NCBI GenBank assembly: GCA_037783415.1
Contig: JAZGTN010000236.1
Span: 1,612,001-1,676,000, forward strand
Direction of reading: 5' to 3'
DNA length: 64,000 nt
Source of the DNA: Leptasterias polaris
Lineage: Eukaryota > Echinodermata > Asteroidea > Forcipulatida > Asteriidae
A model generated the notes under the pieces. That model saw only the letters and a program-made list of their open reading frames with translations. It did no database searches and was not told the DNA's origin. Numbering within the stretch: the stretch's first letter is position 1; every line of letters starts with the position of its first letter. The translations under genes and the position numbers were made by a program. This document shows positions 23,112 through 33,092 of the stretch, piece after piece.

Positions 23112-23142
23112 GTGAGAAGACATAAAGTCCAATTTTCTTCAG

Positions 23143-23515
23143 CTTGTTTGCAATCCTGGCCCCCTATCATTCAAGCACGGTAACAAGACCAGACAAGGAC
23201 ACTGCTGTGGAAAGTTTTGTGTCAAGGTTTAATTTAATAACTGAACCTGTTGGCAGACCTCAACCTAAACCTGGCATTGAAGATGTCCAAGAAACACAGA
23301 GCAGGCTGGGAAGAGCGAGACATCTGAAGAGAAGAAAAGTATTAACTGAAGAAGGTGATGATTCATCAATAAGAAAGAAGAGCACAACTGGGAAGAAGTC
23401 TAATAAAAGAACAAAGGCCGATGATGGTTGTTCAAAGAAGGGACAAGGGTCAACAATTCAGGAGTCTGGGGAGAAGGCGGTGATTGGTGATGATGGCAAG
23501 CGGGACAGAAAGTGA
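23143..23515 (+). CDS. probable terminal exon of a Lys/Arg-rich protein
   Basis: It follows a pyrimidine-rich TTTTCTTCAG acceptor and stays open for about 124 codons to a TGA. The first 45 residues are ordinary (SFVSRFNLITEPVG, then PQPKPGIEDVQE). The remainder is strongly basic and hydrophilic (HLKRRKVL, RKKSTTGKKSNKRTK), resembling a disordered nuclear tail with localisation signals. AATAAA lies at 23,547, about 30 bases after the stop, which supports a real 3' end. I do not recognise the family. The downstream neighbour on the same strand is CPT2, about 3.7 kb away. Confidence 0.45.
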
Positions 23516-23546
23516 CCCCAAATCAGTACTGCCCCAAATTGTGGTA

Positions 23547-23552
23547 AATAAA
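23547..23552 (+). promoter_or_regulatory. polyadenylation signal AATAAA
   Basis: Canonical hexamer about 30 bases after the stop codon of the basic ORF. Confidence 0.5.
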
Positions 23553-23609
23553 GGGAGAATAGGAAAACAATGCGATAATGAAAATTAAACTATCCCCCGT
23601 TTCAATGAG

Positions 23610-23790
23610 GTGGTTGGGTTGGTGTAGAGGTATCTTTCCTCACCTTTCACCTGTAGGACTCTGGTTCGAATCCTGCTGGGGGCACTATGTGGATTGGGTT
23701 TTCAGTCCCTACCTGACTGCATGGGTTTTCCTCCCGCATCTAAAATTGAAACTTCCTTGTCTTTTTTTCCATTTGGTTATTTGCTAGTAC
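23610..23790 (+). mobile_element. tRNA-derived SINE fragment
   Basis: ggttgggttggtgtagaggta resembles an A box, and ggttcgaatcctgctggg a B box. This is followed by a SINE-like body (gtgggttttcctcc-type phrase). No intact tRNA fold. Confidence 0.5.
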
Positions 23791-23799
23791 ATTGATTTC

Positions 23800-25500
23800 G
23801 TTCGCTTTTCTGAGAGTCCTTGGCTTCACAACCAGAATAAATTAAATGAAAACAGTCTCTTTTGTCATCCTAATACATGTATTGAGGAGATACATTTGAG
23901 ATAGTTTGTTTAAATACCTTATTGTACATGCAGAGGAATATTTCTGATGGTCACTATGATTAATTCAGCAAGCCATTTTGGATTGTTTACCTTGTTGATC
24001 ACATTGTACATATTTCTGTACACCTTTATTATCTTATGAGACGTTTATGTAACTTTTATTTGACCACAACCACATCAGGTAATTTAAATGTAGGGTTTTA
24101 TTGAGTACATGTATAATTATTTGTTATTATTATTATTATTGTTTTAAATATTAATTTTGTTTGCTGTGTAAAATTAATGAGCAGCCCTAGTTTGTGCTTA
24201 TTGCATGGTGAAGTACAGGAGTTGTTTGGGGAGGGGGGGGAGACAGAGGAGTTGGAGTATTCACAGTGAGAAAACATTTCATGTGTAATGTGTTTTCATC
24301 CAGGGCAAACACAAAACATCAATTACACGTCTTTGTTTACAAGTTGCCAGAAAACCTAACTTGCTAGTGTTGACTGTAATTTGTACTTTTTGTTTACATT
24401 TTCTTAATTGAGCTGATCATTTTTGATAAGGTGGTCTTTTAATGCAAGACGAGTAAGCAACGCAAAGAATTAGTTTGGCAATATTCCCTTTTTAATTTAG
24501 CCGTTTTCTATTTAATGCCTCAAATTTGAAACTACAAAGGGGAGGTCAACTATGCTAATACATGGGTAGTGTTATTTTAAAAAATTCTTGACATTAAATA
24601 ATACTTTTAACTTATAAAATACTGCTTTGTGTATGTAAGGTGGTTGTTTAGAATGTCTTTAATTATTCAAGAAGGGTTAGCAACATTCTCTTTTAAATAA
24701 GCTGCTTTCAATTGAAACTGAAGAGGGGTACTTTGAAATAAAATAATACTCATAAAGACTGATGTGTGTACATTAAAAGTGTTTATTGTCATTTACTCGT
24801 TGATCATCTAAAAATTTATAGTAAATGGAGGCCACCATGTTTGTATCCTCAATCCTGAAAACTATGCACCAGACTAGCTGAACATGTTTTGATCATATTC
24901 TAGAATTTAAGTATAATTTAAACTTTGCATGGTGGAAGTGCAATCAGGTGAGGTTTGCAGTGACATCATGTGTAAAATTTCTTTTGAGCAGTGGTGGTTT
25001 GACAACTTCATGAAGACGAACAGAGCATACTGATCAAAACATCAAGTTGTGAAACCACCATTTCTTTTCAGGACCACCACAAAGAGATCATTCACATGGT
25101 GTGTTGGTGTTACCACAAACCTCACCGGATTATAGCGATGTTCTTGTAATGACATCCATCCCATCTGAGTGAACCAAATGTTTACAGATTTTTATCCAAG
25201 ATTGTGGTTCTCAAAAAAGTTCCCCTTTTGAAGCCTCTTTACCGTAAAACTTCCATGTATGTAATATGTAGTGTGAATACAAACCAGTGAGAGACACAAC
25301 AGCATGGGCTATATGTTTGACAAATTATTTGTGCGTCTAGCCGTCTAACTTTTGAATCTCATTTGGGAGCATTTACAAACATTTCACCAACTATAGCGGC
25401 TATAAATAACACATTACCCACCCTAAATTCAGGTGAGATGAGGAACTCATACAATAAGATTGGCAATTTTTTTTTTATTTTTTTTTTATTACTTTTAGTC
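23800..25500. other. intergenic DNA, no gene recognised
   Basis: AT-rich. Contains a (TTA)n tract near 24,120, a G-run near 24,228 and a degenerate Penelope/hammerhead-like phrase (gaagacgaacagagcatactg) near 25,013. No exon supported. Confidence 0.5.
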
Positions 25501-25546
25501 TAGTGGTGGTGGGGGTACAAAAATCCTTTTGTCCATTGGGGTTGGG

Positions 25547-25667
25547 TTACATCGTTCGAATGGCATCCATTATACATGTACATGAAGGAAGTGGCACTCT
25601 GTTGAACCTTCCGAGGTAGCCCCAACACCATCTGACAACTTGCTGGTATTCAACATTGCGATATTTT
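25547..25667 (-). CDS. terminal exon similar to the P2X7 C-terminal domain
   Basis: Minus strand, after a TTTGTTTGCAG acceptor, one base completes a codon and 39 residues follow to a TAA. Key residues: YRNVEYQQVVRWCWGYLG, then RFNRVPLPSC, then IR near the end. This matches the last segment of the P2X7-type intracellular (ballast) domain, whose hallmark is YR..V.RW..G.LG...R..LPSC....IR. In marine invertebrates this domain occurs in many proteins besides channels, so a receptor is not implied. The preceding exons, expected above 25,700 on this strand, were not recognised, so it may be a relic. The usual FP after IR is missing. Confidence 0.55.
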
Positions 25668-25828
25668 CTGCAAACAAAGTAGTAGAAGAATAACAAATTA
25701 GGTAAGGTTAACAGTTCATGTCAATTTTTGTTAACGCAAAGTTTTCCCATTTTGAAGAAATCATGTACATAGTAAGGGTGGAAATATACTCTTCTGATTT
25801 GTCCAGTCCAACAACCCATAGGAGATCC

Positions 25829-25862
25829 CCCCCCCCCCCCCCACACACACACACACACACAT
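25829..25862 (+). repeat. (C)n followed by (CA)n microsatellite
   Basis: About 14 C residues and then about ten CA repeats. Confidence 0.95.
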
Positions 25863-26156
25863 TTGGGTTCTGTAAGAAGTCAAAAACTGAAAAAGATGAG
25901 TCGCAACTATTTTTCTGTAACAGTCTCGACAATTGTGACAGAGATCACAATGTTTTGGAAAAATCTGTTAGTACAGCTTTTATGGTTAGTGTTGTCTTGA
26001 GTTGTATAAATGATCTAATCCAACAGTCAATTATACCCGAACCAAGGGTCAGGTAAGAGGGGTAATGTTTTTTATTTTTTTAGGGGGGGGAGGTGTTTGC
26101 TCATCACATTAATTTTGCAGTTCAATTTAAAAACAAGACACTTGGGCCCTACTTCG

Positions 26157-26850
26157 TACTTGGTACAGCGTTTAGTTGTGATAATCGTAACCCACCAACC
26201 TCTCCGACCGTCGGGAGGATGGTGGATTACAATTATCGCAACGACTACCTGACTATTTGTTTGGGTTCCAGCCTTCATTCCATTATCGGTACACACACAC
26301 GGCGCAGAGCAGACTGTATCCGACTATCCACCCGGGTGTACACGTTAATGGAATGAAGGCTGGAACCCAAACAACCTTAAGACCATCTAGGCTCTTGAAA
26401 AAATATCCACCACAAATATGCAAACTATGCGACGAAGTATGCGATAAAGTATGCGATAATATTTGCGACGTCGCAAATATTTGCAAAGATATTTGCGATA
26501 ATATTTGCGACGTCGCAAATATTTGCAAAGATATTTGCGATAATATTTGCGACGTCGCAAATATTTGCAAAGATATTTGCGATAATATTTGCGACGTCGC
26601 AAATATTTGCAAAGATATTTGCAAAGATATTTGCGACGTCGCAAATATTTGCAAAGATATTTACAATAATATTTGCGACATCGCAAATATTTGCAAAGAT
26701 ATTTACGACATCGCAAATATTTGCAAAGATATTTGCAAAGATATTTGCGACATCGCAAATATTTGCAAAGATATTTGCAAAGATATTTGCGACATCGCAA
26801 ATATTTGCAAAGATATTTGCGATGTGCGATGTCCCTTCAGGGCCACCATA
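26157..26850 (-). mobile_element. element carrying a palindromic minisatellite, minus-oriented copy
   Basis: Reverse-complement relative of 16,898-18,190 with the same ends. It contains two nested hairpins: 26,180-26,237 (taatcgtaacccacc with its inverse) and 26,263-26,372 (gggttccagccttcattcc with its inverse). It lacks the hAT-like insertion and so gives the empty-site sequence. Confidence 0.75.
26400..26830. repeat. palindromic minisatellite TTTGCGACGTCGCAAA
   Basis: Units based on atttgcgacgtcgcaaatat plus ttgcaaagat blocks. The centre is GACGTC in the left half and GACATC in the right, so two subfamilies lie side by side. Open in several frames on both strands for up to 199 codons because the periods are multiples of three. 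Confidence 0.9.
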
Positions 26851-26851
26851 C

Positions 26852-27150
26852 TTTAGTGTTTCCATCTGAAACACTCAGGAACAGACATGATTTCCTTTGG
26901 GAAGGGCTCTTAATGTTTCCATCGGAAACATTCAGGAACAGACATGATTTCCTTTGGAAAGGGCTTTAGTGTTTCCGTCTGAAACATCCAGGAACAGGCA
27001 TGATTTCCTTTGGGAGAGATCTTACTTTTTCCATATGAAACATTCAGGAAAAGGCATATTTTCCTTTGGAAAGGGCTCTTAGTGTTTCCATCTGAAACAT
27101 TCAGGAAGAAGGCATGATTTCCTTTGGAAGGTGTACCTATAGTGTTTCCA
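26852..27150 (+). repeat. 57-bp tandem repeat in a CPT2 intron
   Basis: About five units, each with gtttccatctgaaacattc, aggaacaggcatg and atttcctttgg. Steps of about 57 bases between gtttccat motifs. It ends about 80 bases before the CPT2 exon acceptor. Confidence 0.85.
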
Positions 27151-27227
27151 TCCGTAACGAAGGAGTGATGTTAAAAGAACAGGAATATTTCAGATTAATT
27201 CAAGTTTGTTTTCTGGTTGAAACACAG

Positions 27228-27453
27228 ATTGCTTTTCATCGAATAAATGGCTACACCCCAATAACCTTTGAGCATTGCAGTACAGCCCTCTACAAACACG
27301 GTCGTATGGAAATGATCTATTCTGCAACGTCAGAGACAAAGAGTTGCGCTGAGGCATTCAACGGAAGAATTTCAGTTAGTCCTGCAAAGAAAGTCAGTCT
27401 AATTAATGCATGCTCTGATAAACATAGACAGCTTACAGCACAGGCGAAGGCTG
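27228..27453 (+). CDS. CPT2: carnitine O-palmitoyltransferase 2, penultimate exon
   Basis: Exon between an AACACAG acceptor and a GTATGT donor, 75 codons plus one base. It encodes IAFHRINGYTPITFEHCSTA, LYKHGRMEMI and, further on, SDKHRQLTAQAKAG. These match the carnitine acyltransferase family (Q.AF.R..G.T..T.E.CSTA..KHGR.E.I), and CPT2 fits best because of ESCSTA/KHGRTE-type residues and the KYH.QLT.A segment. The Arg of HGR and nearby Thr/Tyr positions bind the carnitine carboxylate in the family. CPT2 is the matrix-side enzyme of the mitochondrial inner membrane that turns acylcarnitine plus CoA into acyl-CoA plus carnitine. Upstream exons, including the catalytic His, are not found in the expected place on this strand. 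Confidence 0.88.
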
Positions 27454-28490
27454 GTATGTCTTAACAACCCGTTTTTTGTTTACTCCATGTGTTTTCAATG
27501 AACTAGAGTTCTATTTTCAAGAAGGAGCTAGGACTAGTCGAATTTACAAGCCTCATTCTTCAATAAATATCAAAGACATGTGGGTCAAAAGGTTTTGTTT
27601 AAAACAGTTAATTTTTTAAGGTTTGTTTTTAAAATTAAATCTTGGGATATTGAAAAACACTGATACTGATGCAAATTGGGACTTCTAATATTCAACGTTC
27701 TACGACTGCACGTAATCTTGGCATCATGTTTGACAGCACGATGTCAATGGAATCACATGTCAAGAAAGTTTGCCAAACGTCATACTACCATATTAGAAAC
27801 ATCAACAGCATCCGCCGAATCCTGACTGATGAGTCGGCTGCCATCCTTATCCATGCTCTCGTGACATCAAGGTTGGATAATGGCAACTCACTTCTGTTTG
27901 GAATCACCAACACTCTAATGTGCAAACTTCAACATGTTCAAAACACTGCGGCTCGTGTCTTATCCCGAACACGGAAATTTGACCACATTACTCCAGTCCT
28001 GAGAAATCTTCACTGGCTTCCTGTCAAACAGAGGGTTGCCTTCAAAATAATCCTACTTACCTGGAAAGCCCTCAATGACAGCGCACCAACATATCTGCAG
28101 GATCTCTTCACCCAGTATTCACCTAATCGCCACCTAAGGTCATCTGACAAACATCTTCTTGTGACACCAAGAACTAGAACATCGTATGGGGACCATGCCT
28201 TCTCAGTTACGGCGCCCACTCTATGGAACTCTTTGCCTCAGGAAATTCGTAGCTGTCAATCTTTACATACCTTCAAATGCCTTCTTAAAACATTCCTGTT
28301 TAACTCAACTTATAATTAGATTGCTGGTTTTGTTTCAAGTATACATACATGTACATGGGTATTAATTATTTGTAGAGTTCTGGACAGTTTCTTTTCTTAA
28401 AGCGCCTCGGAATATGTTTACATAGATAGATGGCGCTTTACAAATGCTTGTATTATTATTATTATTATTATTATTGTGCGGTTTTGACAG
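27454..28490 (+). other. CPT2 intron containing a LINE
   Basis: GTATGT at the start and TTTTGACAG at the end. Phase 1 at both sides. Most of the intron is the 3' part of a LINE. Confidence 0.85.
27660..28475 (+). mobile_element. 5'-truncated LINE (CR1/L2-like) in the CPT2 intron
   Basis: An uninterrupted 216-codon ORF from 27,669 to 28,319 encodes the post-RT C-terminal region. Motifs: ARNLGIMFD, SRLDNGNSLLFG, VQNTAARVLS, LHWLPVKQRVAFKI, SYGDHAFSVTAPTLWNSLP. After the stop come about 130 bases of 3' UTR (aaagcgcctcggaa, gatggcgctttacaaatgc) and a (TAT/ATT)n tail. The reading frame is intact, so the insertion is fairly recent. Same strand as CPT2. Confidence 0.88.
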
Positions 28491-28813
28491 GTCAAGGTTG
28501 GGAATGCCATCAGTTTGCGTTGGAAGCGTTAGCGTCCAAGTCTGGAAAGTCCGTCTCTTTGTTCCAGGACCCTGCCTTTGCAAACGCCGTCACGCTGTCA
28601 ACAAGCACCATGGGGGTACCTGTTGGTTGCAATGGTGCAGCGTTTCCTCCTTATTCACCTAATGGACTAGGGATCGCATACTCCATTAAGGAAGATGGCG
28701 TTCAGTGGATCAGTACAAGCTATAAGACATCACAAAGTTTGTCAGACTTTTTAGAATGTCTCCAACAAGCATCTGACGAGATTCATGAAGTTTTTGAGAA
28801 AGCCATCAAATAA
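28491..28813 (+). CDS. CPT2: carnitine O-palmitoyltransferase 2, last exon
   Basis: Begins after TTTTGACAG. The first two bases complete the Gly codon left by the previous exon, giving A-G-Q-G-W-E-C-H, the CPT2 GQGxDRHLFAL position. Then LFQDPAF, the STS motif (VTLSTST) that contacts carnitine and CoA in the family, PPYSPNGLGIAYSI, and a C-terminal helix ending EVFEKAIK before TAA. The end position agrees with vertebrate CPT2. Only 16 bases separate the LINE tail from this exon's acceptor. No AATAAA was noted close behind the stop. Confidence 0.88.
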
Positions 28814-29814
28814 TGTTTTGAAAGTCTCCCATATTGCGGTACGCAAATAGTAAACTGCTAATCATGAATGTTGCACAATCAGTTAAACAATCCGGAAGTA
28901 CCAAGACATTACATTGATAGAAGCAAATATGTACCGTGCGTTTAGGTTATTAAACGTACCATGTAGTGAATTTTTATTTTGTTAGAATGGATTGCATAAA
29001 CCACGTCAAAAGGTGATTAAACCCAGCTTACTATTAACCAAGTGAACCAAGCTTGCGAATAATTTGTTTTTCTTCTTCTATCATTTCCCCTTCCTGGGCC
29101 GTGCACATTTTGGGAGTCTGGTATGCTCTGAGAGGTTCCTTTTTAAGATAGCAAGACTAAATAAAACACCTTCGTGCCAATCATTAACTTGTTACCGACA
29201 TTTCTGAAGATTTGTAGGGTCCGAATACAGCAGGTCCGCGGGTTCAAGCCTCGGTAGGCATACAGGCATACACTTGCCTTGTTCAGACACAGTACTAAAG
29301 TCGCCTAAATCATGGTTCAACCTGATGGTTGACCTCTTTAAACCGAAGATAAACCGCACTGGTTAATGGATAGTTTTATTTTTTACGACCGCCCCCCTCT
29401 GCTCGAAAAGTTGAACCGGTTCGGGTCTAACTTAGTACGCTGTCTGAACATGGCCAATGATGGGTTAGGGTCAGGATGATTGGTCGTTGTCTCTACAGCC
29501 TCAACATTTAGACCAAGCATGCGGATGCACCTCATTCCGGGCTAACGCATGCATATGAGAGTTTACTAATGGTTTCAAAATTTTTAGATTCTTTTGGAAA
29601 TTGGTGGAATGTTCTCTTCGTGTCGCAACAACAAAACACTTGTTTCAAGCAACAAATTATTTCAATTACTGCAATAATTGTTGCAAGACATTTGGAGAGT
29701 GTTAATATTCCTACTGTATTAATTTAACAACGTTTACAATATGAACGACGAAAACAATTGTATTTATGAAGTGCTTATAAGTAATCCATTCGAGCAAAAC
29801 TTGGGAGACAATAT
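28814..29814. other. intergenic DNA, nothing recognised
   Basis: No conserved ORF, array or RNA structure seen. Confidence 0.5.
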
Positions 29815-30808
29815 TCCGTAATAATACAGTGTAATGCATATTTTAGGCAACGTAGCATTTACAAGCTAATATTACCATAATTTTGTGTGTGTAATTTGGG
29901 TCACAAATTGGTGGGTGTGGCAAGCAGTAGCAACAAGTGTAGTTGGTGCAAGGGGTCAATAGTGAAGCTAGTGCACTACCAGGCAAATAAGATTATAATG
30001 ATATTACATCTTACACTTTTATAGTTTTTTGTATAGTTTTTTGATAGGTTTTTGTTTATATTCTTGTTATTTCGGTCTTACGACGTCATTTCGTTGTATT
30101 GATCAAACTCACCTGTCGTCATAATAGTGGCTTCTTATATAGCGCTCATATCTTTCACTCAGTGACACTCAAGGCGCTTCCAAAGTCAGTATTTTCCTGC
30201 AAGGTATGTGGAGCTCTGAAGCACGAGACCTATTCATTTTACATGCACCATGTAATGGTTTTACAAGGTGCTGTGGCGCAATATGCAGCCAATCAAACCA
30301 GGAACACCGGGGCGAACCCCTTCTCTTTTCGATAAGTGCACTGGGTTCTTTTACGTGCATTACACAACACACGGGACCAACGGCTTTACGTCCCATCCGA
30401 AGAATTGCTTAAGGACAGAAGTGTCACGACCGGGACTCGAACCCACATCATGCTAAACAGAAACACCAGAGCTTGAGTCCGGTGCTCTTATCCGCTCGGC
30501 CACGACACGTCATCATCCAAATAATTTATGTTGCGCACATTTTAGGCGACGTAGCATTTACACACTTATATTATCATCATGTTGTGTTATTTGATTCCCC
30601 CTAAAAGATTGGCTGGGCAGACAGTAGCCACAAGTGAAGTTGGTGCATGGGGTAAATACTAGCTGATAAGCTACTACCAGGCAAGATTAACATATGAGAC
30701 TATATAATGATTGACATCCCACACTTATATAGTTTTTTAATGTGTAGTTTTGTGTAGTTTTTGTTTTATATTTTACGTTTATAATATTGTTATTTCGGTC
30801 TTACGACG
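29815..30808 (+). repeat. diverged ~270-bp duplication flanking a SINE
   Basis: Left copy 29,815-30,085 and right copy 30,525-30,808 share attttaggc(a/g)acgtagcatttaca, agtagc(c/a)acaagtg, ctaccaggcaa and ttatttcggtcttacgac. About 80 percent similar, noncoding. Confidence 0.7.
30088..30512 (-). mobile_element. tRNA-derived SINE with conserved central domain
   Basis: On the minus strand the head (about 30,512-30,425) is tRNA-like with gtcgtggccgagcgg and ggttcgagtcccgg. It is clearly related to the head at 15,417. The body is different: it contains gatgggacgtaaagccgttgg and tcccgtgtg, a phrase typical of metazoan SINE central domains, and ends agcgctatataagaagcc. So two SINE families share a tRNA head but not a body. 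Confidence 0.8.
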
Positions 30809-30964
30809 ATGCTCGAAAAGCACTGCAATGTACTCCTATTTTCCGAGACATGTGGAAAACAATCCCATACTTGGTTTTGATTTGATTGAACCCCCGGTTC
30901 CATCGCAGATGTCTGAACCACAGATGTCTAAAACATTTGGGAAGTTTTTCATCTATTTACTTAC

Positions 30965-31141
30965 CATCTTCTTCCAGAACATCAAATACATACATATGAC
31001 CCCTGCACATCACCAGTACATGACGTTTGTCACGTCACAAAACAACTCATCCCTGGTTGGTTTAGGGATTCTTGTTGCATCGAGTAGACGATGAAATTGA
31101 CTCATATCCATAAATGATACATATTGCTTTTCAGTGCGTGT
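30965..31141 (-). pseudogene. CPT2: CPT2-like exon on the opposite strand, frameshifted
   Basis: Read on the minus strand after ATATACAG, the sequence gives QYVSFMDMSQFHRLLDATRI, PKPTRDELFCDVT and, after a one-base deletion near 31,030, RHVLVMCRGHMYVFDVLEED, then a GTAAGT donor. This matches the N-terminal half of CPT2 (MSQYYRLFNTTRIP.P.RDELF, RHLLVLRKGHFYVFDVL.DG). It is only 2.2 kb downstream of the plus-strand CPT2 3' exons but points the other way. The frameshift and lack of companion exons argue for a rearranged, nonfunctional copy; a sequencing error in the frameshift cannot be excluded. Confidence 0.8.
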
Positions 31142-31770
31142 CTGTATATCACGGGCAGACAGACACTTGTATAACATGCAGTTTCCCCAATTCCAAAACT
31201 CCGCATTAATGCCTTCTGTGTTATTTTATGGTTAGTGCGTGAACTTGTGTACTTTGATTCTGGAATTTGAGGCATGGTTGCAAATTTTATCTTTTGTTCC
31301 CACAATATTTTGTTTATTTTGACGCCCTAAAAAATGTTGGTTTTCGTGTCGTTGTTTTAAATATTCCATTTTTTTGTTCATATAATGTTGTCAAAATTTT
31401 ACTAAATTTGTCAGCTTTGTCCTTCAGCTTAAAGTTTACATTATATTGTGGTTGTTTGCTTTGTTTCTGGGTTTTGGGTTAAATTTTTTCAAATGGTTTT
31501 CATTTTGAACTTTTGGAGGTGTGTTTGCGATCAATTTATAAGTTTTGTTAATTAATAGTTACTATTATTTTTGATCTGTGGTTGTTGATATTATCTTTGT
31601 TAAAAGTTGGAATTGTTTCTTTGATTTGCGTTTTTGATGTTAGTTTTCTAAAAAATTGTAGTTATAGTTTCCTTTCCTTTTTGTGTCGCCCATAGTTTAT
31701 GTGTATACGAAACGAGTCAAGTATTGCTGTAAGATCCCGACAGAATCAGGGACGTGTCCATTGTTCTGAC
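31142..31770. other. T-rich intergenic DNA, no gene recognised
   Basis: Strongly T-rich plus strand; short open frames only. Confidence 0.5.
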
Positions 31771-32248
31771 GAGCCAAAGTAGAGTATAAGCAAAGTCTTT
31801 AAATTATTTTGGAGATATCTCTAAACTATTGAGAGATATCTGTAAATCATTTTAAAATATATCAAAATGTTTGGAGATATCGCTGAATATTTAAAAAATA
31901 TCATTAAATGTTTAGAGATATCTCTTAATCGTTTAAAGGACAATTTATTTTTATAAATAAGTGCGACGGAACATCATTTTTGTCAATTATTTAAAGTTAT
32001 CTTTAAATTATTTGAGGAAATTCATTTAGAGAATGATACTTCTTAATGTTTTAAAGATATCTTTAAATCATTTAAAGATATCTCTAAATCATTTAGAGAT
32101 ATTTCTAAACGATTTAGGAATATCTCTAAATGAATTCGAGGTATCTCTAAATGATTTAAAGATATCTTTAAATACATTGAAGACATCGTCGATTGCATAA
32201 CATTTTTTTAAAAAGACGTTTCTAATGCTAATAAATGCTACTTTGGCT
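31771..32248. mobile_element. MITE with internal palindromic minisatellite
   Basis: Ends GAGCCAAAGTAG and the inverse CTACTTTGGCTG. Between them are many degenerate units of atttaaagatatctctaaat, itself palindromic around AGATATCT. The architecture parallels the 16.9-kb element: inverted ends around a palindromic short tandem repeat. Confidence 0.7.
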
Positions 32249-32684
32249 GGCCATAATTATTTAGCAAGTCAATGACACCATTAAAGGTTACATATTCAAG
32301 ACTACGGAGTTAGACTGAGTTAGACCCAGATGCCTTTGGCATGATACCGGTGATAATTAGCCAACCAAATAACTTTATTTGTTGTTCACTAGCCTATCTA
32401 AAATGATTCTTACCCTTTTAGTGGATATTCTTATTAACGAAAGAATTTCGCTCCCGGTTATAAAATAAAGGTTTTAGAAACCAGTTTGGTGTTCGGCTGC
32501 GGCTTGAGGAGACGGCTTGGGCGACATCCGCCTGTCTGAAATGTCCCGTACCAAAAGTGTAAATTTTCTAAATTACTGACTCAGTCAAAGTCGTAGCCAA
32601 AGCCCTAAGCCGTTGTTTCGAAAAGGGTTTTTAATAACTGCCATCTATCTGACAGTGTATTTATTTACCAAGTCATCTTTCTAC
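32249..32684. other. intergenic DNA, nothing firm
   Basis: Contains cggcttgag/aagccg inverted phrases near 32,500 and 32,610 but no defined element. Confidence 0.4.
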
Positions 32685-33092
32685 ACACCCTACTCTCTAT
32701 AAAAACAAATCCCGGGTCACAATGGGAGACTTTAGAACGATAGGTGGCAGCAGACTTCCCAGGTAAATTTCCACTGTTTACGTAGTTCTGAGCATGCGCA
32801 CATTACCCAGAACAATGGATTTACCTGGTAAGTCAGCTGCCACCATAGCGTCCCAAAAGTCCCCCATTGAACCAGATTCCGGGTCCTGCGGGCTTAAACC
32901 ATATTTGTCTCAGAATGACCCGGAACCTGTGTCAAAAAGACCCCAAAATACTTGTTCAAACTGACGCATAATCCGTGTTAAAATTTCATTTTTTTAAAAC
33001 CAGATTCCGGGCCAACCTGACACAGAAATGGATCAGGACACTTGGGAACCGGATTCCGGCTCAATTCTGACCCAGTAAGTTTTTAGAGTGTA
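32685..33092. mobile_element. TIR element with a nested MITE
   Basis: Outer ends acaccctactctctataaaa and ttttagagtgt are related inverted repeats, with gggtca/tgaccc just inside and several attccggg(t/c)c repeats. It is split by another hairpin element at 32,721-32,878. Confidence 0.55.
32721..32878. mobile_element. nested hairpin MITE
   Basis: Ends AATGGGAGACTTTAGAACG and, inverted, AATGGGGGACTTTTGGGACG. Inner arms tggcagc..cttcccaggtaaat also pair. About 158 bp, noncoding. Confidence 0.75.

Noticed and set aside
26257..26874. Overlapping long open frames on both strands (up to 199 codons) in the TTTGCGACGTCGCAAA array
   Set aside because: The repeat periods are multiples of three and free of stops in several frames at once; the products are monotonous (DICDVANICK, RKYLCKYL) and reflect the DNA repeat.
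30750..31094. 114-codon plus-strand ORF
   Set aside because: It is the antisense of the CPT2-like exon and flanking repeat.
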